From an uncultured Lachnospiraceae bacterium (lineage in GTDB: Bacteria > Bacillota > Clostridia > Lachnospirales > Lachnospiraceae), in assembly GCA_944384025.1 (NCBI GenBank), contig CALWRS010000002.1, positions 124,001 to 188,000 on the forward strand: 64,000 nt of DNA, in the 5' to 3' direction. The translations under genes were made by a program, and so were the position numbers. The notes beneath the pieces are model-generated. The model was not told the DNA's origin. It made no database searches and saw only the letters and a program-made list of their open reading frames with translations. Shown one piece after another: positions 34,687 through 44,229 of this stretch (the first letter of the stretch is position 1; every line of letters begins with the position of its first letter).

Positions 34687-37600
34687 CGTTTTTTCGGAAC
34701 TAAGAGTGGACGGACGGCTGGAGCGGGCCTTTGACTGCGTGGAAGTAGTGAAAATAAAATCGTTTCGCAGCGCGCCTCGGATGGAAGTGGCTCTAATGAG
34801 CGAAAAGATTGTCCGGCCGACCGACCAAAAGCGCATGGAGCTGGAACTAAAGCGCCAATATTTTTACGACTCCGGCAAGGAAGTGCAAATTGTGTTTACA
34901 TATGCGCTTCCGGCCACGAATCAACCGGAAGAAATGTATAAGACGTGCCTGCCGTATTTGATCGAAGAGCTTTCCCTTTCGAATCACTTAGATGCGACGC
35001 TTCTAGAGAACGCGAAAGTTTCTTTCCCGGAAAATCGTATTACGCTTTGCTTAACAGAAAGCAATGTCGCGAAGTCGCGGGAAACGGATTTACTGCGGTT
35101 TTTAAAAGAAAAAATGCAGCAGTATTGGAACCGAGAGTGCGCCTTTTCGATTGTATACGCGCCGCCGGAAAAGAAAGTGGAAGCGGGCGCGGACGTTTTT
35201 GATTACGAAGAATTTTTGCAGCGTGCCCGCAAGGAAAAAGAAAAAAAGGATTTGCAAAAAACGGAGAAGGAGCGCCCTGCACCGCCTCCAGAAACTGCGG
35301 AGCGCACAAAATTTCGCAAGCGTCTCCCCGACGATCCGGATTTGTTTTACGGGAGACCTTTTGAGGGAGAGCTTACTCCGATTTGTGAAATTCAGGACGA
35401 AATCGGCGAAGTTGTCGTTCATGGAAAAGTAATTAAACGCGATGAGCGGGATTTGCGAAGCGAAAAGAAGCTGCTTAGCTTTGCCTTGACCGATTTTACC
35501 GATACGATTAACGTAAAACTATTTTTGCGAAAAGAAGCTTATGAAAAACTTTGCTCCGTTATAAAAGAAGGAGCTTTTTTGCGTGTCCGGGGAATGGCGC
35601 AATACGACAAGTTTGACCACGAAGTTATGTTGGGTTCCGTATCGGGCATAAAAAAAGAAAAGGATTTTACAATTCGGCGAAAAGATACGGCGCCGGTAAA
35701 GCGCGTAGAGCTGCATTGCCATACGCAAATGAGCGATATGGACGCTGTTGTCAATACAAAAAAGCTTGTCAACACGGCGTTTTCTTGGGGACATCCGGCC
35801 ATTGCGATTACCGACCACGGCGTTGTGCAGTCGTTTGTAGACGCGGCGCATGCGCTTGACAAAAAGAAATTTGCCGACGACCCTGAAAAGCTGCAGCAGC
35901 TAAAGGATTTTAAAATTATCTATGGGATGGAAGGGTACTTGGTTGACGACGAGGTGGCTACGAACGCAAACGGAGGCCCTCTGGATTTAGAAAACGACAA
36001 AGAGGAAATCCGCAAGCTTCGAAGCTATCATATTATTCTGCTTTGCAAAAACGATATCGGACGCATTAATTTATATCGGCTGGCGTCGCTGTCGCATTTG
36101 CATTACTTTTCCCGCAGGCCGAAAATTCCAAAAAGCTTGCTGCGCAAGTACCGGGAAGGGTTAATTGTCGGTTCGGCGTGTGAAGCCGGAGAACTCTTTC
36201 AGGCTATTTTACATAAAAAAGAGGGAGAAGATCTCCAAAGAATCCTCGACTTTTACGATTATTACGAAATTCAGCCAATCGGAAACAACCACTTTATGAT
36301 CCGCGACGAAAGCCTGCCGGACATCACGTCGGAGCAGGATTTGATAGAGCTAAACAAAACGGTTGTGCGCCTTGCGGAAGAGCAAAATAAGCTGTGCGTA
36401 GCAACGTGCGACGTGCATTTTCAGGATCCGGAAGATGAAATCTACCGCAGAATCATTATGGCCGGAAAGAAGTTTGCCGACGCAGACTTGCAGCCGCCGC
36501 TTTATTTTCGGACAACGGAAGAGATGTTAGACGAGTTTCGTTATTTGCCGAAAGAAAAGGCGATGGAAATTGTCGTAACAAATACAAACCGAATTTGCGA
36601 TATGATTGAGAAAATTCAGCCGGTTCGTCCGGACAAGTGTCCGCCGGTCATTGAAAATTCGGATCAGGAGCTTACGGAGCTTTGCTTCCAAACTGCGCGC
36701 GACTGGTACGGAGAAAATTTGCCGATACAAGTAACAAGTCGTTTGGAAAGAGAGTTAAATTCCATTATTAAAAACGGATTTGCGGTCATGTACATTATTG
36801 CGCAGCGTCTTGTGAAGCATTCGAACGAAGACGGATATTTGGTCGGTTCGCGCGGCTCCGTCGGCTCGTCGTTTGTCGCGACAATGGCCGGCATTACGGA
36901 AGTAAATCCGCTGCCTGCGCACTATTATTGCAAGCATTGCCATTACTACGATTTTGATTCGCCGGAGGTTGCCGCATACAATCAGATGTCGGGCTTTGAC
37001 ATGCCAGATAAAGCATGCCCGAACTGCGGACATATGCTGATAAAGGACGGGCAGAACATCCCGTTTGAAACCTTTCTTGGTTTTTACGGCGACAAGGAGC
37101 CGGATATTGACTTAAACTTTTCTGGAGAATACCAAAGCAAGGCCCACGCTTACACGGAAGTGCTGTTTGGAAAAGGACATACGTTCCGTGCGGGGACGAT
37201 TGGTACGCTTGCAGACAAGACCGCGTATGGATTTATAAAAAATTACTTCGAGGAGCGCGGAATTCACAAGCGTGCTGCAGAGATTGACCGGATTGTGCAA
37301 GGATGCGTAGGCGTTCGGCGTACGACCGGACAGCATCCGGGCGGGATTGTCGTTTTGCCTCACGGGGAAGAAATTTATTCCTTTACCGCCGTGCAGCATC
37401 CGGCAAACGACAATTCGTCAAATATTGTCACAACACACTTTGATTATCATTCCATCGACCACAACTTGTTAAAGTTGGATATTCTCGGGCACGACGATCC
37501 GACGATGATTCGTATGCTGGAAGACCTTACCGGTCTTGACGCGAAAGGGCTTCCGATGGACGATGCAAAAGTAATGTCGCTGTTTGAGAGTACAGAGGCG

Positions 37601-38545
37601 CTTGGCGTTAAACCCGAAGATTTGGACGGGTGCGATTTGGGCTGCCTTGGCGTTCCGGAATTGGGAACGGAATTCGTTATGCAAATGCTGCGGGACACGA
37701 AGCCGAAAAATTTCTCCGATATGATCCGCATCTCCGGGTTGTCGCACGGAACAGACGTGTGGCTAAACAATACGCAAACGCTCATCGAAGAAAAGAAGTG
37801 TACTCTTTCTACAGCAATCTGTACGCGTGACGATATTATGACGTACCTGATTCACATGGGCGTGGAAAACGGCAAAGCGTTTAAGATTATGGAAAGTGTG
37901 CGCAAAGGGCGAGGCCTGACGCCGGAAATGGAAGCGGACATGCTGGCGCAAAACGTGCCCGATTGGTACATTTGGTCTTGTAAAAAGATCAAGTATATGT
38001 TCCCTAAGGCACATGCATGCGCGTACGTTATGATGGCGCTCCGGATTGCCTATTTTAAAGTTTATTACCCGCTTGCTTATTACGCCGCTTATTTTTCCAT
38101 CCGCGCGAAGGCATTTAGTTACGAGCTGATGGCGCTTGGAAAAGACGTATTTTGGCAGCACTATAACGATTTTAAGCGCAGAAACGCTGCCGGAAAGCTT
38201 TCTAATAAAGAGCAGGAGCAGCTTAAGGATATGAAAATCGTTATGGAAATGTACGCAAGAGGGCTGGAGTTTCTGCCAATTGATATTTACAAAGTGAAAT
38301 CGACCCGTTTTCAGATTATAGACGGGAAACTTATGCCTTCCCTCACTTCGATTACTGGACTGGGAGATACGGTTGCACAGCAAATTGAAGACGGAGCGCA
38401 GGAAGGCGCGTTTCTTTCCTGCGAAGACTTTCAAAAACGCTGTCGGGTAGGGCGGACAACGGTCGATTTACTGACAGATTTGGGTGTACTAAACGATCTG
38501 CCAAAGACAAATCAGCTGGATTTGTCAAGTTTTTTATCTTATTAA
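34673..38545 (+). CDS. polC: DNA polymerase III alpha subunit, PolC type, lacking the 3'-5' exonuclease domain
   Basis: Main replicative polymerase, 1290 residues from the ATG at 34673 (an ATG at 34667 is possible); PolC proteins are usually about 1430-1470. Order: N-terminal domain (1-225); OB fold (about 236-330); PHP domain starting ELHCHTQMSDMDAV (about 346) with AITDHGVVQSF; polymerase with GSRGSVGSSFVATMAGITEV (about 723), zinc ligands CKHC and CPNC, catalytic PDIDLNFSGEY (about 809) and LLKLDILGHDDPTMI. After YLVDDEVATNANG (about 421-433), where PolC normally carries the inserted DEDD exonuclease with FDVETTG, only about 15 linker residues occur before LRSYHIILLCKNDIGRINLY resumes the PHP domain. 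No exonuclease motif is found elsewhere in the protein. The frame is open throughout. Confidence 0.95.
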   Translation: MKFYDVFSELRVDGRLERAFDCVEVVKIKSFRSAPRMEVALMSEKIVRPTDQKRMELELKRQYFYDSGKEVQIVFTYALPATNQPEEMYKTCLPYLIEELSLSNHLDATLLENAKVSFPENRITLCLTESNVAKSRETDLLRFLKEKMQQYWNRECAFSIVYAPPEKKVEAGADVFDYEEFLQRARKEKEKKDLQKTEKERPAPPPETAERTKFRKRLPDDPDLFYGRPFEGELTPICEIQDEIGEVVVHGKVIKRDERDLRSEKKLLSFALTDFTDTINVKLFLRKEAYEKLCSVIKEGAFLRVRGMAQYDKFDHEVMLGSVSGIKKEKDFTIRRKDTAPVKRVELHCHTQMSDMDAVVNTKKLVNTAFSWGHPAIAITDHGVVQSFVDAAHALDKKKFADDPEKLQQLKDFKIIYGMEGYLVDDEVATNANGGPLDLENDKEEIRKLRSYHIILLCKNDIGRINLYRLASLSHLHYFSRRPKIPKSLLRKYREGLIVGSACEAGELFQAILHKKEGEDLQRILDFYDYYEIQPIGNNHFMIRDESLPDITSEQDLIELNKTVVRLAEEQNKLCVATCDVHFQDPEDEIYRRIIMAGKKFADADLQPPLYFRTTEEMLDEFRYLPKEKAMEIVVTNTNRICDMIEKIQPVRPDKCPPVIENSDQELTELCFQTARDWYGENLPIQVTSRLERELNSIIKNGFAVMYIIAQRLVKHSNEDGYLVGSRGSVGSSFVATMAGITEVNPLPAHYYCKHCHYYDFDSPEVAAYNQMSGFDMPDKACPNCGHMLIKDGQNIPFETFLGFYGDKEPDIDLNFSGEYQSKAHAYTEVLFGKGHTFRAGTIGTLADKTAYGFIKNYFEERGIHKRAAEIDRIVQGCVGVRRTTGQHPGGIVVLPHGEEIYSFTAVQHPANDNSSNIVTTHFDYHSIDHNLLKLDILGHDDPTMIRMLEDLTGLDAKGLPMDDAKVMSLFESTEALGVKPEDLDGCDLGCLGVPELGTEFVMQMLRDTKPKNFSDMIRISGLSHGTDVWLNNTQTLIEEKKCTLSTAICTRDDIMTYLIHMGVENGKAFKIMESVRKGRGLTPEMEADMLAQNVPDWYIWSCKKIKYMFPKAHACAYVMMALRIAYFKVYYPLAYYAAYFSIRAKAFSYELMALGKDVFWQHYNDFKRRNAAGKLSNKEQEQLKDMKIVMEMYARGLEFLPIDIYKVKSTRFQIIDGKLMPSLTSITGLGDTVAQQIEDGAQEGAFLSCEDFQKRCRVGRTTVDLLTDLGVLNDLPKTNQLDLSSFLSY

Positions 38546-38566
38546 AATTTGTGTGTGGAGAATGCT

Positions 38567-40615
38567 ATGCTGGGACTTGTTTATTTGTTTGTTGGAACCA
38601 TGGTCGGATTTTTCCTGCTTTGGAAACTTCTTCCGGAGTACGTTTACAAGAAAAAAGGGGAAAATTTGCTTTTTTTCGTTTTCCCTGCGTCTTTTTTAAT
38701 GGGAATGCTTGCGCTTGGCTGGTTGACGTACGCATCCGCGTGGGCAGCTTCCCACTGGACGAATCAGCCGCTTCTTTGGGCGAACGGCATCGTATTTGCC
38801 TTATGCATATTCCCAATTTGGGAGCTGAAAGACGTCCCTTGGAAAAAAGTGCTGCCTTGTCTGCGGCCAACTTGGGGCGGCGCAGCGTTTCTTGTCTTTT
38901 GTTTTCTCTACGCCGGCGTGCTTATGTGCAGAAGTTTTTGGTATTCTGACGGAGTTATCGGCATTGGAGAGACGAACGCAGGAGATTTTGAAGTGCATTT
39001 GAGCATGATTCGCTCTTTTTCCATGATGCAAAATATCCCTGCGGATTATACACTGTACGCCGGTTCCGACCTGAAATACCACTTTATGTTTGACTTTCTT
39101 GCGGGAAATTTGGAATTTCTCGGACTGCGGTTAGATCTTGCCGTGAACCTTCCGAGTATTTTCGGATTATCCGGGATGCTGATGGCGCTTGCAGGGCTTG
39201 CAAGCTCGTTAAGCGGAAGGCTGCAGACAGGGTATTTGGCCGGTATTTTGGCGGCATTTCGCAGCTCGCTTGCTGTATTTGACCGTTTCTTTTCGCTGGA
39301 AGAACCGGTTTGGGAAAATTTCCTTGACAGTACGCGGTTTGTCGGAAGCACAATTCTGGAAGACTGGGGCATATACAGCCCGAACGTTTATGCAAACCAG
39401 CGGCATTACGCTTTTGGAATGACCGCCGTTTTTTTGGTGCTTTTTGTGTTCCTCCCGTACTTCCAGGAAGGAATGTGCAATTTGCGCCGGTATTTGCGCA
39501 TGTGGAGAAAGGAAACGAATCTGCACAAGGATCGTTTTCTTATGTGGATGCGAGAAGATGCGTTTGTAATCGATGCCAAAGGAGCCCGCGTTGGCGTTTA
39601 TAGCGGTTTGCTCCTTGGAATGCTTGTGTTTTGGAACGGTCCTGCGGCAATTGCCTCGCTGCTCATCTTGTTTGTGCTTGCCTTTTTCTCAAGCCATAAG
39701 TTGACGTTTGCTTACACCGCACTTTTAACGGTTTTGTCCGCATTTGCGCAGCTGCGCATTTTTGCTGCCGGTGCCGATACGTTTTCCATCCAAAGAATTC
39801 ACGGCTGGATTTTACAGGATGTTTCCTTCCTTGGCTATGCCCGCCACTTTGTTATGCTGCTTGGCGTTGCGTTCTTTTTGCTGTTTCTTTATTTCCTTAA
39901 GGAGAAGGCAGAAAAGCGCGTATTTTTCCTCGCAACGCTGGCGCCGCTTGTCTTTGGATTTTCCGTACAGATGACGCGCGACGTAAATCAAAACAGCAAG
40001 TATACGATGCTGACTTTTTTGCTCTTTGCGATTTTTTATGCGGACGTGCTGGAGTGTATCGGGCGGTTTTTGCTCCGAAAGATTTCCGGCTGGACAAAGA
40101 CGGGAAAGGTCGGACGGTTTCTTTTACGGACGGTATGCATTTTCTCTTTTGGCGTCGTTTTATTTTCTCTGACGGCAAACGGCATATACGATTATTACAC
40201 CGTTTGTTATAAGAGCACGCCTCCAAGAGCGTACCAACTAAAAGAAAATACAGAGTTTTTGCAATGGGTAAGGGAAAATGTGGACAAAGATGATTTGTTT
40301 ACATGCCCGAAAAATTATATGTCGCCGTTTACATACGCCGGTGTGGAAATTTATCTGGGCTGGTCGCTTTTTCCGTGGACGGTCGGTTACGATACGGATA
40401 CGCGGGGCGCCGTGCAGGCGGCGATTTACTCCGCCGAAAGCAAGCAGGAGCTGCTGGAAGCTGCAAACAGCGCAAATATCCGCTATATCGTCGTAAGCTC
40501 GGCAAGCAAGCAGTATTATGAAAATCCGGCAGCAAATCGGCTGATAGAAGAAACGCTTCCGCTTGCTTTTTCGTTCGAAGGATTTTCTATTTACGAAGTG
40601 CCTAAGAAACCGTGA
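38567..40615 (+). CDS. Polytopic membrane protein, GT-C glycosyltransferase-like
   Basis: 682 residues from the ATG at 38567, after TGTGGAGAATGCT. About 13-14 hydrophobic segments fill residues 1-535, followed by a soluble tail of about 140 residues. An acidic motif in the first large outer loop (GETNAGDFEVHLSMIRSF) and LKYHFMFDFLAGNLEFLG resemble the DD/DE-type loop and His-rich sites of lipid-linked sugar transferases of the GT-C fold. I cannot name the acceptor or sugar. The C-terminus (ENTEFLQWVRENVDKDDLF, then ANSANIRYIVVSS) is typical of such membrane proteins. It overlaps the end of the convergent YczE-like gene by 14 bases. Confidence 0.6.
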   Translation: MLGLVYLFVGTMVGFFLLWKLLPEYVYKKKGENLLFFVFPASFLMGMLALGWLTYASAWAASHWTNQPLLWANGIVFALCIFPIWELKDVPWKKVLPCLRPTWGGAAFLVFCFLYAGVLMCRSFWYSDGVIGIGETNAGDFEVHLSMIRSFSMMQNIPADYTLYAGSDLKYHFMFDFLAGNLEFLGLRLDLAVNLPSIFGLSGMLMALAGLASSLSGRLQTGYLAGILAAFRSSLAVFDRFFSLEEPVWENFLDSTRFVGSTILEDWGIYSPNVYANQRHYAFGMTAVFLVLFVFLPYFQEGMCNLRRYLRMWRKETNLHKDRFLMWMREDAFVIDAKGARVGVYSGLLLGMLVFWNGPAAIASLLILFVLAFFSSHKLTFAYTALLTVLSAFAQLRIFAAGADTFSIQRIHGWILQDVSFLGYARHFVMLLGVAFFLLFLYFLKEKAEKRVFFLATLAPLVFGFSVQMTRDVNQNSKYTMLTFLLFAIFYADVLECIGRFLLRKISGWTKTGKVGRFLLRTVCIFSFGVVLFSLTANGIYDYYTVCYKSTPPRAYQLKENTEFLQWVRENVDKDDLFTCPKNYMSPFTYAGVEIYLGWSLFPWTVGYDTDTRGAVQAAIYSAESKQELLEAANSANIRYIVVSSASKQYYENPAANRLIEETLPLAFSFEGFSIYEVPKKP

Positions 40616-41264
40616 GAAACCGTTCCAGTTTCTTTTGCATCCACGCAATTACAGGGCCAAGGAAAAAAGCTACGAGGAAAGTGACGATGCCAACGACGCC
40701 TCCAAGCAAAAAGCCTCCAATTAAAAACGCTGTGTCCCAAAGCACTCGGATGAGACGAAACGAAATTTTATGGATGTGGTCGGAGAGAATAAAAGGGACG
40801 CCGTCGTAAGGCGACATGCCAAGATCGGCAGTCATATATGCGGCGGCGCCAAGCAAAAAGACAAGCAGCGCCGGCAGCAAAAGACCGTAGCGAACAAAAG
40901 TCCCTTCAAAGAAGCTGTCCGGAAGAAACCGGTTGTAAAGACTTGTGTAAAAATCAGAGAGGTAGCCAAGACAGCACATATTTCCGATAGTTCCAAAGCC
41001 GATTTTGCCGCGGTCAAAAATGCAGACAACCACAAAGTTCATCAGATGGCACAAAACCTGCGCAGTTCCAAAAGAGAGCGGCAAATAGCGAGTGACGCCT
41101 TGCGTAAAGCAAGTGCACGGATCTGTCCCCAGACGAAGTTGTAAAAGCAAAGAGACGCCAAGCGCCTGAAAAAGAATGCCAAAGGTCATCAAAAAAAAGC
41201 GGTTTTTAAATTTGGGCGGGCGCGCAAACGGGCGCCTTTTATCGGAAGTAGTGTTGCGGCTCAT
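40602..41264 (-). CDS. YczE/YyaS/YitT-family integral membrane protein
   Basis: 220 residues, about five to six hydrophobic segments: FFLMTFGILFQALGVSLLLQ, the conserved LGTDPCTCFTQGVTRYLPLS and, repeated in the second half, TADLGMSPYDGVPFILSD. This pseudo-repeat of an L-G-x-x-P motif is characteristic of YczE/YitT-type proteins, whose function is largely unknown. The ATG at 41264 follows GAGAGGATTCCTTTC. It lies 26 bases beyond the tRNA terminator, so it may rely on read-through from the tRNA promoter. Confidence 0.8.
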   Translation of the reverse strand: MSRNTTSDKRRPFARPPKFKNRFFLMTFGILFQALGVSLLLQLRLGTDPCTCFTQGVTRYLPLSFGTAQVLCHLMNFVVVCIFDRGKIGFGTIGNMCCLGYLSDFYTSLYNRFLPDSFFEGTFVRYGLLLPALLVFLLGAAAYMTADLGMSPYDGVPFILSDHIHKISFRLIRVLWDTAFLIGGFLLGGVVGIVTFLVAFFLGPVIAWMQKKLERFLTVS

Positions 41265-41289
41265 GAAAGGAATCCTCTCTTTTTTGCGT

Positions 41290-41318
41290 AAAAAAAGTCG
41301 GTTATTAACCGACTTTTT
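41290..41318. terminator. Terminator downstream of tRNA-Glu, usable in both directions
   Basis: AAGTCGGTTA / TAACCGACTT (stem core 41297-41304 with 41306-41313) flanked by seven A on one side and five T on the other. On the minus strand it follows the tRNA 3' end and runs into TTTTTTT. Confidence 0.8.
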
Positions 41319-41320
41319 AG

Positions 41321-41392
41321 CAGCTTGTAGGGGAATCGAACCCCTGTTTTCGCCGTGAGAGGGCGACGTCTTAACCGCTTGACCAACAAGCC
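41321..41392 (-). tRNA. tRNA-Glu (anticodon CTC)
   Basis: Minus-strand cloverleaf of 72 bases. Acceptor GGCTTGT pairs with ACAAGCT, with G1-U72 as a wobble pair. The D arm GGTCAAGCGGTTAAGAC resembles Firmicute tRNA-Glu. Anticodon stem TCGCC / GGCGA encloses loop CTCTCAC, giving anticodon CTC. T arm AGGGG-TTCGATT-CCCCT. The 3' end is G then CTA, so CCA is not encoded. Confidence 0.95.
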
Positions 41393-41412
41393 ATATCTCA
41401 ACTGCGTTTTCG

Positions 41413-41441
41413 ATGATAACAAAGAAATGCAAAAAATGCAA
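41413..41441 (-). promoter_or_regulatory. Sigma-A promoter for tRNA-Glu
   Basis: Minus-strand TTGCAT (41436-41441), 17-base spacer, TATCAT (41413-41418), 20 bases before the tRNA 5' end. Confidence 0.75.
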
Positions 41442-41483
41442 GCCCTTTTTGCACTTTTTTGAAAAAACTTGCAAGCGGATTCG

Positions 41484-41512
41484 TTGACAAGCAGCGGACG
41501 GATAATTATAAT
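41484..41512 (+). promoter_or_regulatory. Consensus sigma-A promoter for alaS
   Basis: Perfect TTGACA (41484-41489) and TATAAT (41507-41512) with a 17-base spacer. The leader to alaS is under 60 bases and holds no T-box, unlike many Firmicute synthetase genes. Confidence 0.93.
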
Positions 41513-41569
41513 AATATCCATTGAGCCTAAAAGAAACAAAAATGCCGGAAGGGTATGGGAAGAAAAAGA

Positions 41570-44221
41570 ATGAAGAAATATGGCGTAAATGAATTAAGAA
41601 AGATGTATTTGGACTTCTTTGAAAGCAAAGGTCACCTGAAAATGAACAGCTTTTCGCTGGTGCCGCAAAACGACAAAAGTCTTTTGTTGATTAATGCCGG
41701 TATGGCACCGTTAAAGCCTTATTTTACCGGGCAGGAGATTCCGCCAAGACGCCGCGTAACGACTTGTCAGAAGTGCATCCGCACCGGAGATATTGAAAAC
41801 GTAGGAAAGACGGCACGGCACTTGACGTTTTTTGAGATGCTTGGAAATTTCTCCTTCGGAGACTATTTCAAGCACGAAGCGATTGCGTGGTCGTGGGAAT
41901 TTTTATCGAAAGTGATTGGGCTGGATGAAAACCGCCTGTATCCGTCGATTTACGAAAGCGACGAGGAAGCGTTTGCTATCTGGAACGAGGAGGTTGGCAT
42001 TCCGAAGGAGCGCATCTTCCGCTTTGGGAAAGAAGATAACTTTTGGGAGCATGGCGCAGGTCCCTGCGGCCCGTGTTCGGAAATTTATTACGACAGAGGA
42101 GAGCGCTACGGCTGCGGGAGGCCAGGCTGTACGGTTGGCTGCGACTGCGACCGGTACATGGAAGTTTGGAACAACGTATTTACGCAGTTTAACGGAGACG
42201 GAAAGGGCGGCTACGAAGAGCTGACAAATAAAAACATTGACACCGGCATGGGGCTGGAGCGTCTTGCCGTTGTTGTTCAGGACGTTGACTGCGTATTTGA
42301 CATCGATACGATGAAAGCCATCCGTGACCGGATTTGTACGCTTGCAGCTACGGCGTACCAGACCGATGAGACGAAAGACGTTTCCATCCGTCTGATTACC
42401 GATCATATCCGTTCCGTAACGTTTATGGCCTCCGACGGAATTTTGCCTTCCAACGAAGGCCGTGGCTACGTGATGCGCCGTCTGCTTCGCCGTGCGGCAA
42501 GACACGGGCGTTTGCTTGGCATTCCGGGAGAATTTTTGGCAAACCTCGCGCAGACGGTTATTGCCGAGTCGAAGGACGGTTATCCGGAGCTGGAAGAAAA
42601 GAAAGAGCACATTTTAAAAGTGCTTACCATGGAAGAGGAGAAGTTCAACAAAACCATTGACCAAGGGCTGGAAATTCTTTCGGGACTTTGCAAAGAATTA
42701 AAAGAATCCGGAAAGACGGTGCTTAGCGGAGAAGATGCTTTTAAGCTCTACGACACTTACGGCTTCCCGATGGATTTAACACAGGAAATTCTTTCGGATC
42801 AAGGCTTTACGGCTGATCAGGAAGGATTTGCGGCATGCATGAACCGGCAGCGAGAAACTGCAAGAAAAGCAAGAGCGAAGACCAACTACATGGGCGCCGA
42901 CTTAACCGTATACGACCAAATAGATCCGGCAATTACTTCTCATTTTTGCGGTTATGACCGATTGACGCATACGTCTTCGATTCAGGTTTTAACGACGGAG
43001 ACCGAATTGGTCGAGCAAATAGTGGAAGGACAGCTTGCTACCATTATCACTAAAGAAACCCCGTTTTACGCGGCTATGGGCGGGCAAGCAGCAGATAGCG
43101 GAACGATTTCCATGAACGGAGCGTCCTTCTTAGTAGAAGACGTTGTGAAATTAAAAGGCGGGAAAATCGGACATGTCGGAACGGTAACCGAAGGAAGTTT
43201 TCAAACCGGGGATGTGGTGACGCTTTCGGTTGATGCGCACAACCGCACGTTAACTTGCCGTAATCACAGCGCGACGCACCTTTTGCAAAGTGCGCTTCGT
43301 AAGGTTCTCGGCTCACATGTCCAGCAGCACGGCTCTTACGTTGCGCCAGATCGGCTGCGGTTTGACTTCTCGCATTTTGCCGCGATGACAAAACAGGAAC
43401 TCTCTCAGGTCGAAAAAATGGTAAACGACGCAATTACAAGCGCGCTTACCGTAGAAACGAAAGTTATGTCCGTTGAAGACGCAAAGAAGACCGGCGCCAT
43501 GGCGCTTTTTGGAGAAAAGTACGGCGAAACGGTTCGCGTAGTTTGCATGGGCGAAGATTTCAGCAAAGAATTTTGCGGAGGAACGCACGTAGCAAATACA
43601 GCGGAAATCACAGCGTTTAAGATTGTATCCGAATCCGGCATTGCCGCAGGCGTTCGCCGAATCGAAGCGATTACTTCGGAAGGGCTGTTTGCTTATTACG
43701 AAAAGCTTGAGCAGCAGCTTGCAGAAGCTTCCCGGGCGGCAAAAACCGACGCTGCGGGACTGGTTCGTCGGATTGAGACGATGAGCGAGGAAATAAAGCT
43801 CTTGCAGTCGGAAAACGAGAAGTTAAAAGCAAAATTAGCAGGGAATTCCCTTGGCGAAGTTTTGTCAAACGTCAAAGAAATAGCCGGAATAGCCGTACTC
43901 GCAGCATCCGTTAAAGATGTAGACGGAAACGGCTTGCGAAACTTGGGAGACCAGCTAAAAGACAAGCTGGGAGAGTGTTTGCTCCTGCTTGCCTGCGTGG
44001 CAGACGGAAAAGTCAGCCTGATGGCAATGGCAACCGATCAAGCAGTTTCTAAGGGCGCTCATGCAGGAAACTTAATTAAGGCAGTCGCTGGATGCGTTGG
44101 CGGCGGCGGCGGCGGTCGGCCAAACATGGCGCAGGCCGGAGGAAAAGATCCAAGCGGCATACCTGCGGCAATCGAAAAAGCTTATGAGATTGCCACGGCG
44201 CAGCTAGGCGAAAACGCATAA
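41570..44221 (+). CDS. alaS: Alanine--tRNA ligase
   Basis: Charges tRNA-Ala and edits Ser/Gly mischarging. 883 residues from the ATG at 41570 (MKKYGVNELRKMYLDFFESK), with GGGAAG seven bases upstream; an ATG five codons earlier is possible but too close to its site. Catalytic blocks NAGMAPLKPYFTGQEIPP and TARHLTFFEMLGNFSFGDYF. Editing-domain zinc ligands His566 and His570 (NHSATHLL) and Cys669 and His673 (CGGTH). The C-Ala domain ends in a glycine-rich GGGGGGRPNMAQAGG. A strong terminator follows. Confidence 0.98.
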   Translation: MKKYGVNELRKMYLDFFESKGHLKMNSFSLVPQNDKSLLLINAGMAPLKPYFTGQEIPPRRRVTTCQKCIRTGDIENVGKTARHLTFFEMLGNFSFGDYFKHEAIAWSWEFLSKVIGLDENRLYPSIYESDEEAFAIWNEEVGIPKERIFRFGKEDNFWEHGAGPCGPCSEIYYDRGERYGCGRPGCTVGCDCDRYMEVWNNVFTQFNGDGKGGYEELTNKNIDTGMGLERLAVVVQDVDCVFDIDTMKAIRDRICTLAATAYQTDETKDVSIRLITDHIRSVTFMASDGILPSNEGRGYVMRRLLRRAARHGRLLGIPGEFLANLAQTVIAESKDGYPELEEKKEHILKVLTMEEEKFNKTIDQGLEILSGLCKELKESGKTVLSGEDAFKLYDTYGFPMDLTQEILSDQGFTADQEGFAACMNRQRETARKARAKTNYMGADLTVYDQIDPAITSHFCGYDRLTHTSSIQVLTTETELVEQIVEGQLATIITKETPFYAAMGGQAADSGTISMNGASFLVEDVVKLKGGKIGHVGTVTEGSFQTGDVVTLSVDAHNRTLTCRNHSATHLLQSALRKVLGSHVQQHGSYVAPDRLRFDFSHFAAMTKQELSQVEKMVNDAITSALTVETKVMSVEDAKKTGAMALFGEKYGETVRVVCMGEDFSKEFCGGTHVANTAEITAFKIVSESGIAAGVRRIEAITSEGLFAYYEKLEQQLAEASRAAKTDAAGLVRRIETMSEEIKLLQSENEKLKAKLAGNSLGEVLSNVKEIAGIAVLAASVKDVDGNGLRNLGDQLKDKLGECLLLLACVADGKVSLMAMATDQAVSKGAHAGNLIKAVAGCVGGGGGGRPNMAQAGGKDPSGIPAAIEKAYEIATAQLGENA

Positions 44222-44229
44222 AGCATTTG

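Noticed and set aside
40602-40615. Fourteen-base overlap of two convergent genes as a possible frameshift or misassembly.
   Set aside because: Both proteins end naturally for their families; short tail-to-tail overlaps are common.
41393-41569. Search for a T-box riboswitch before alaS.
   Set aside because: The consensus promoter lies within 90 bases of the start codon and the transcript leader is too short; no T-box AGGGTGGNACCGCG-like sequence is present.
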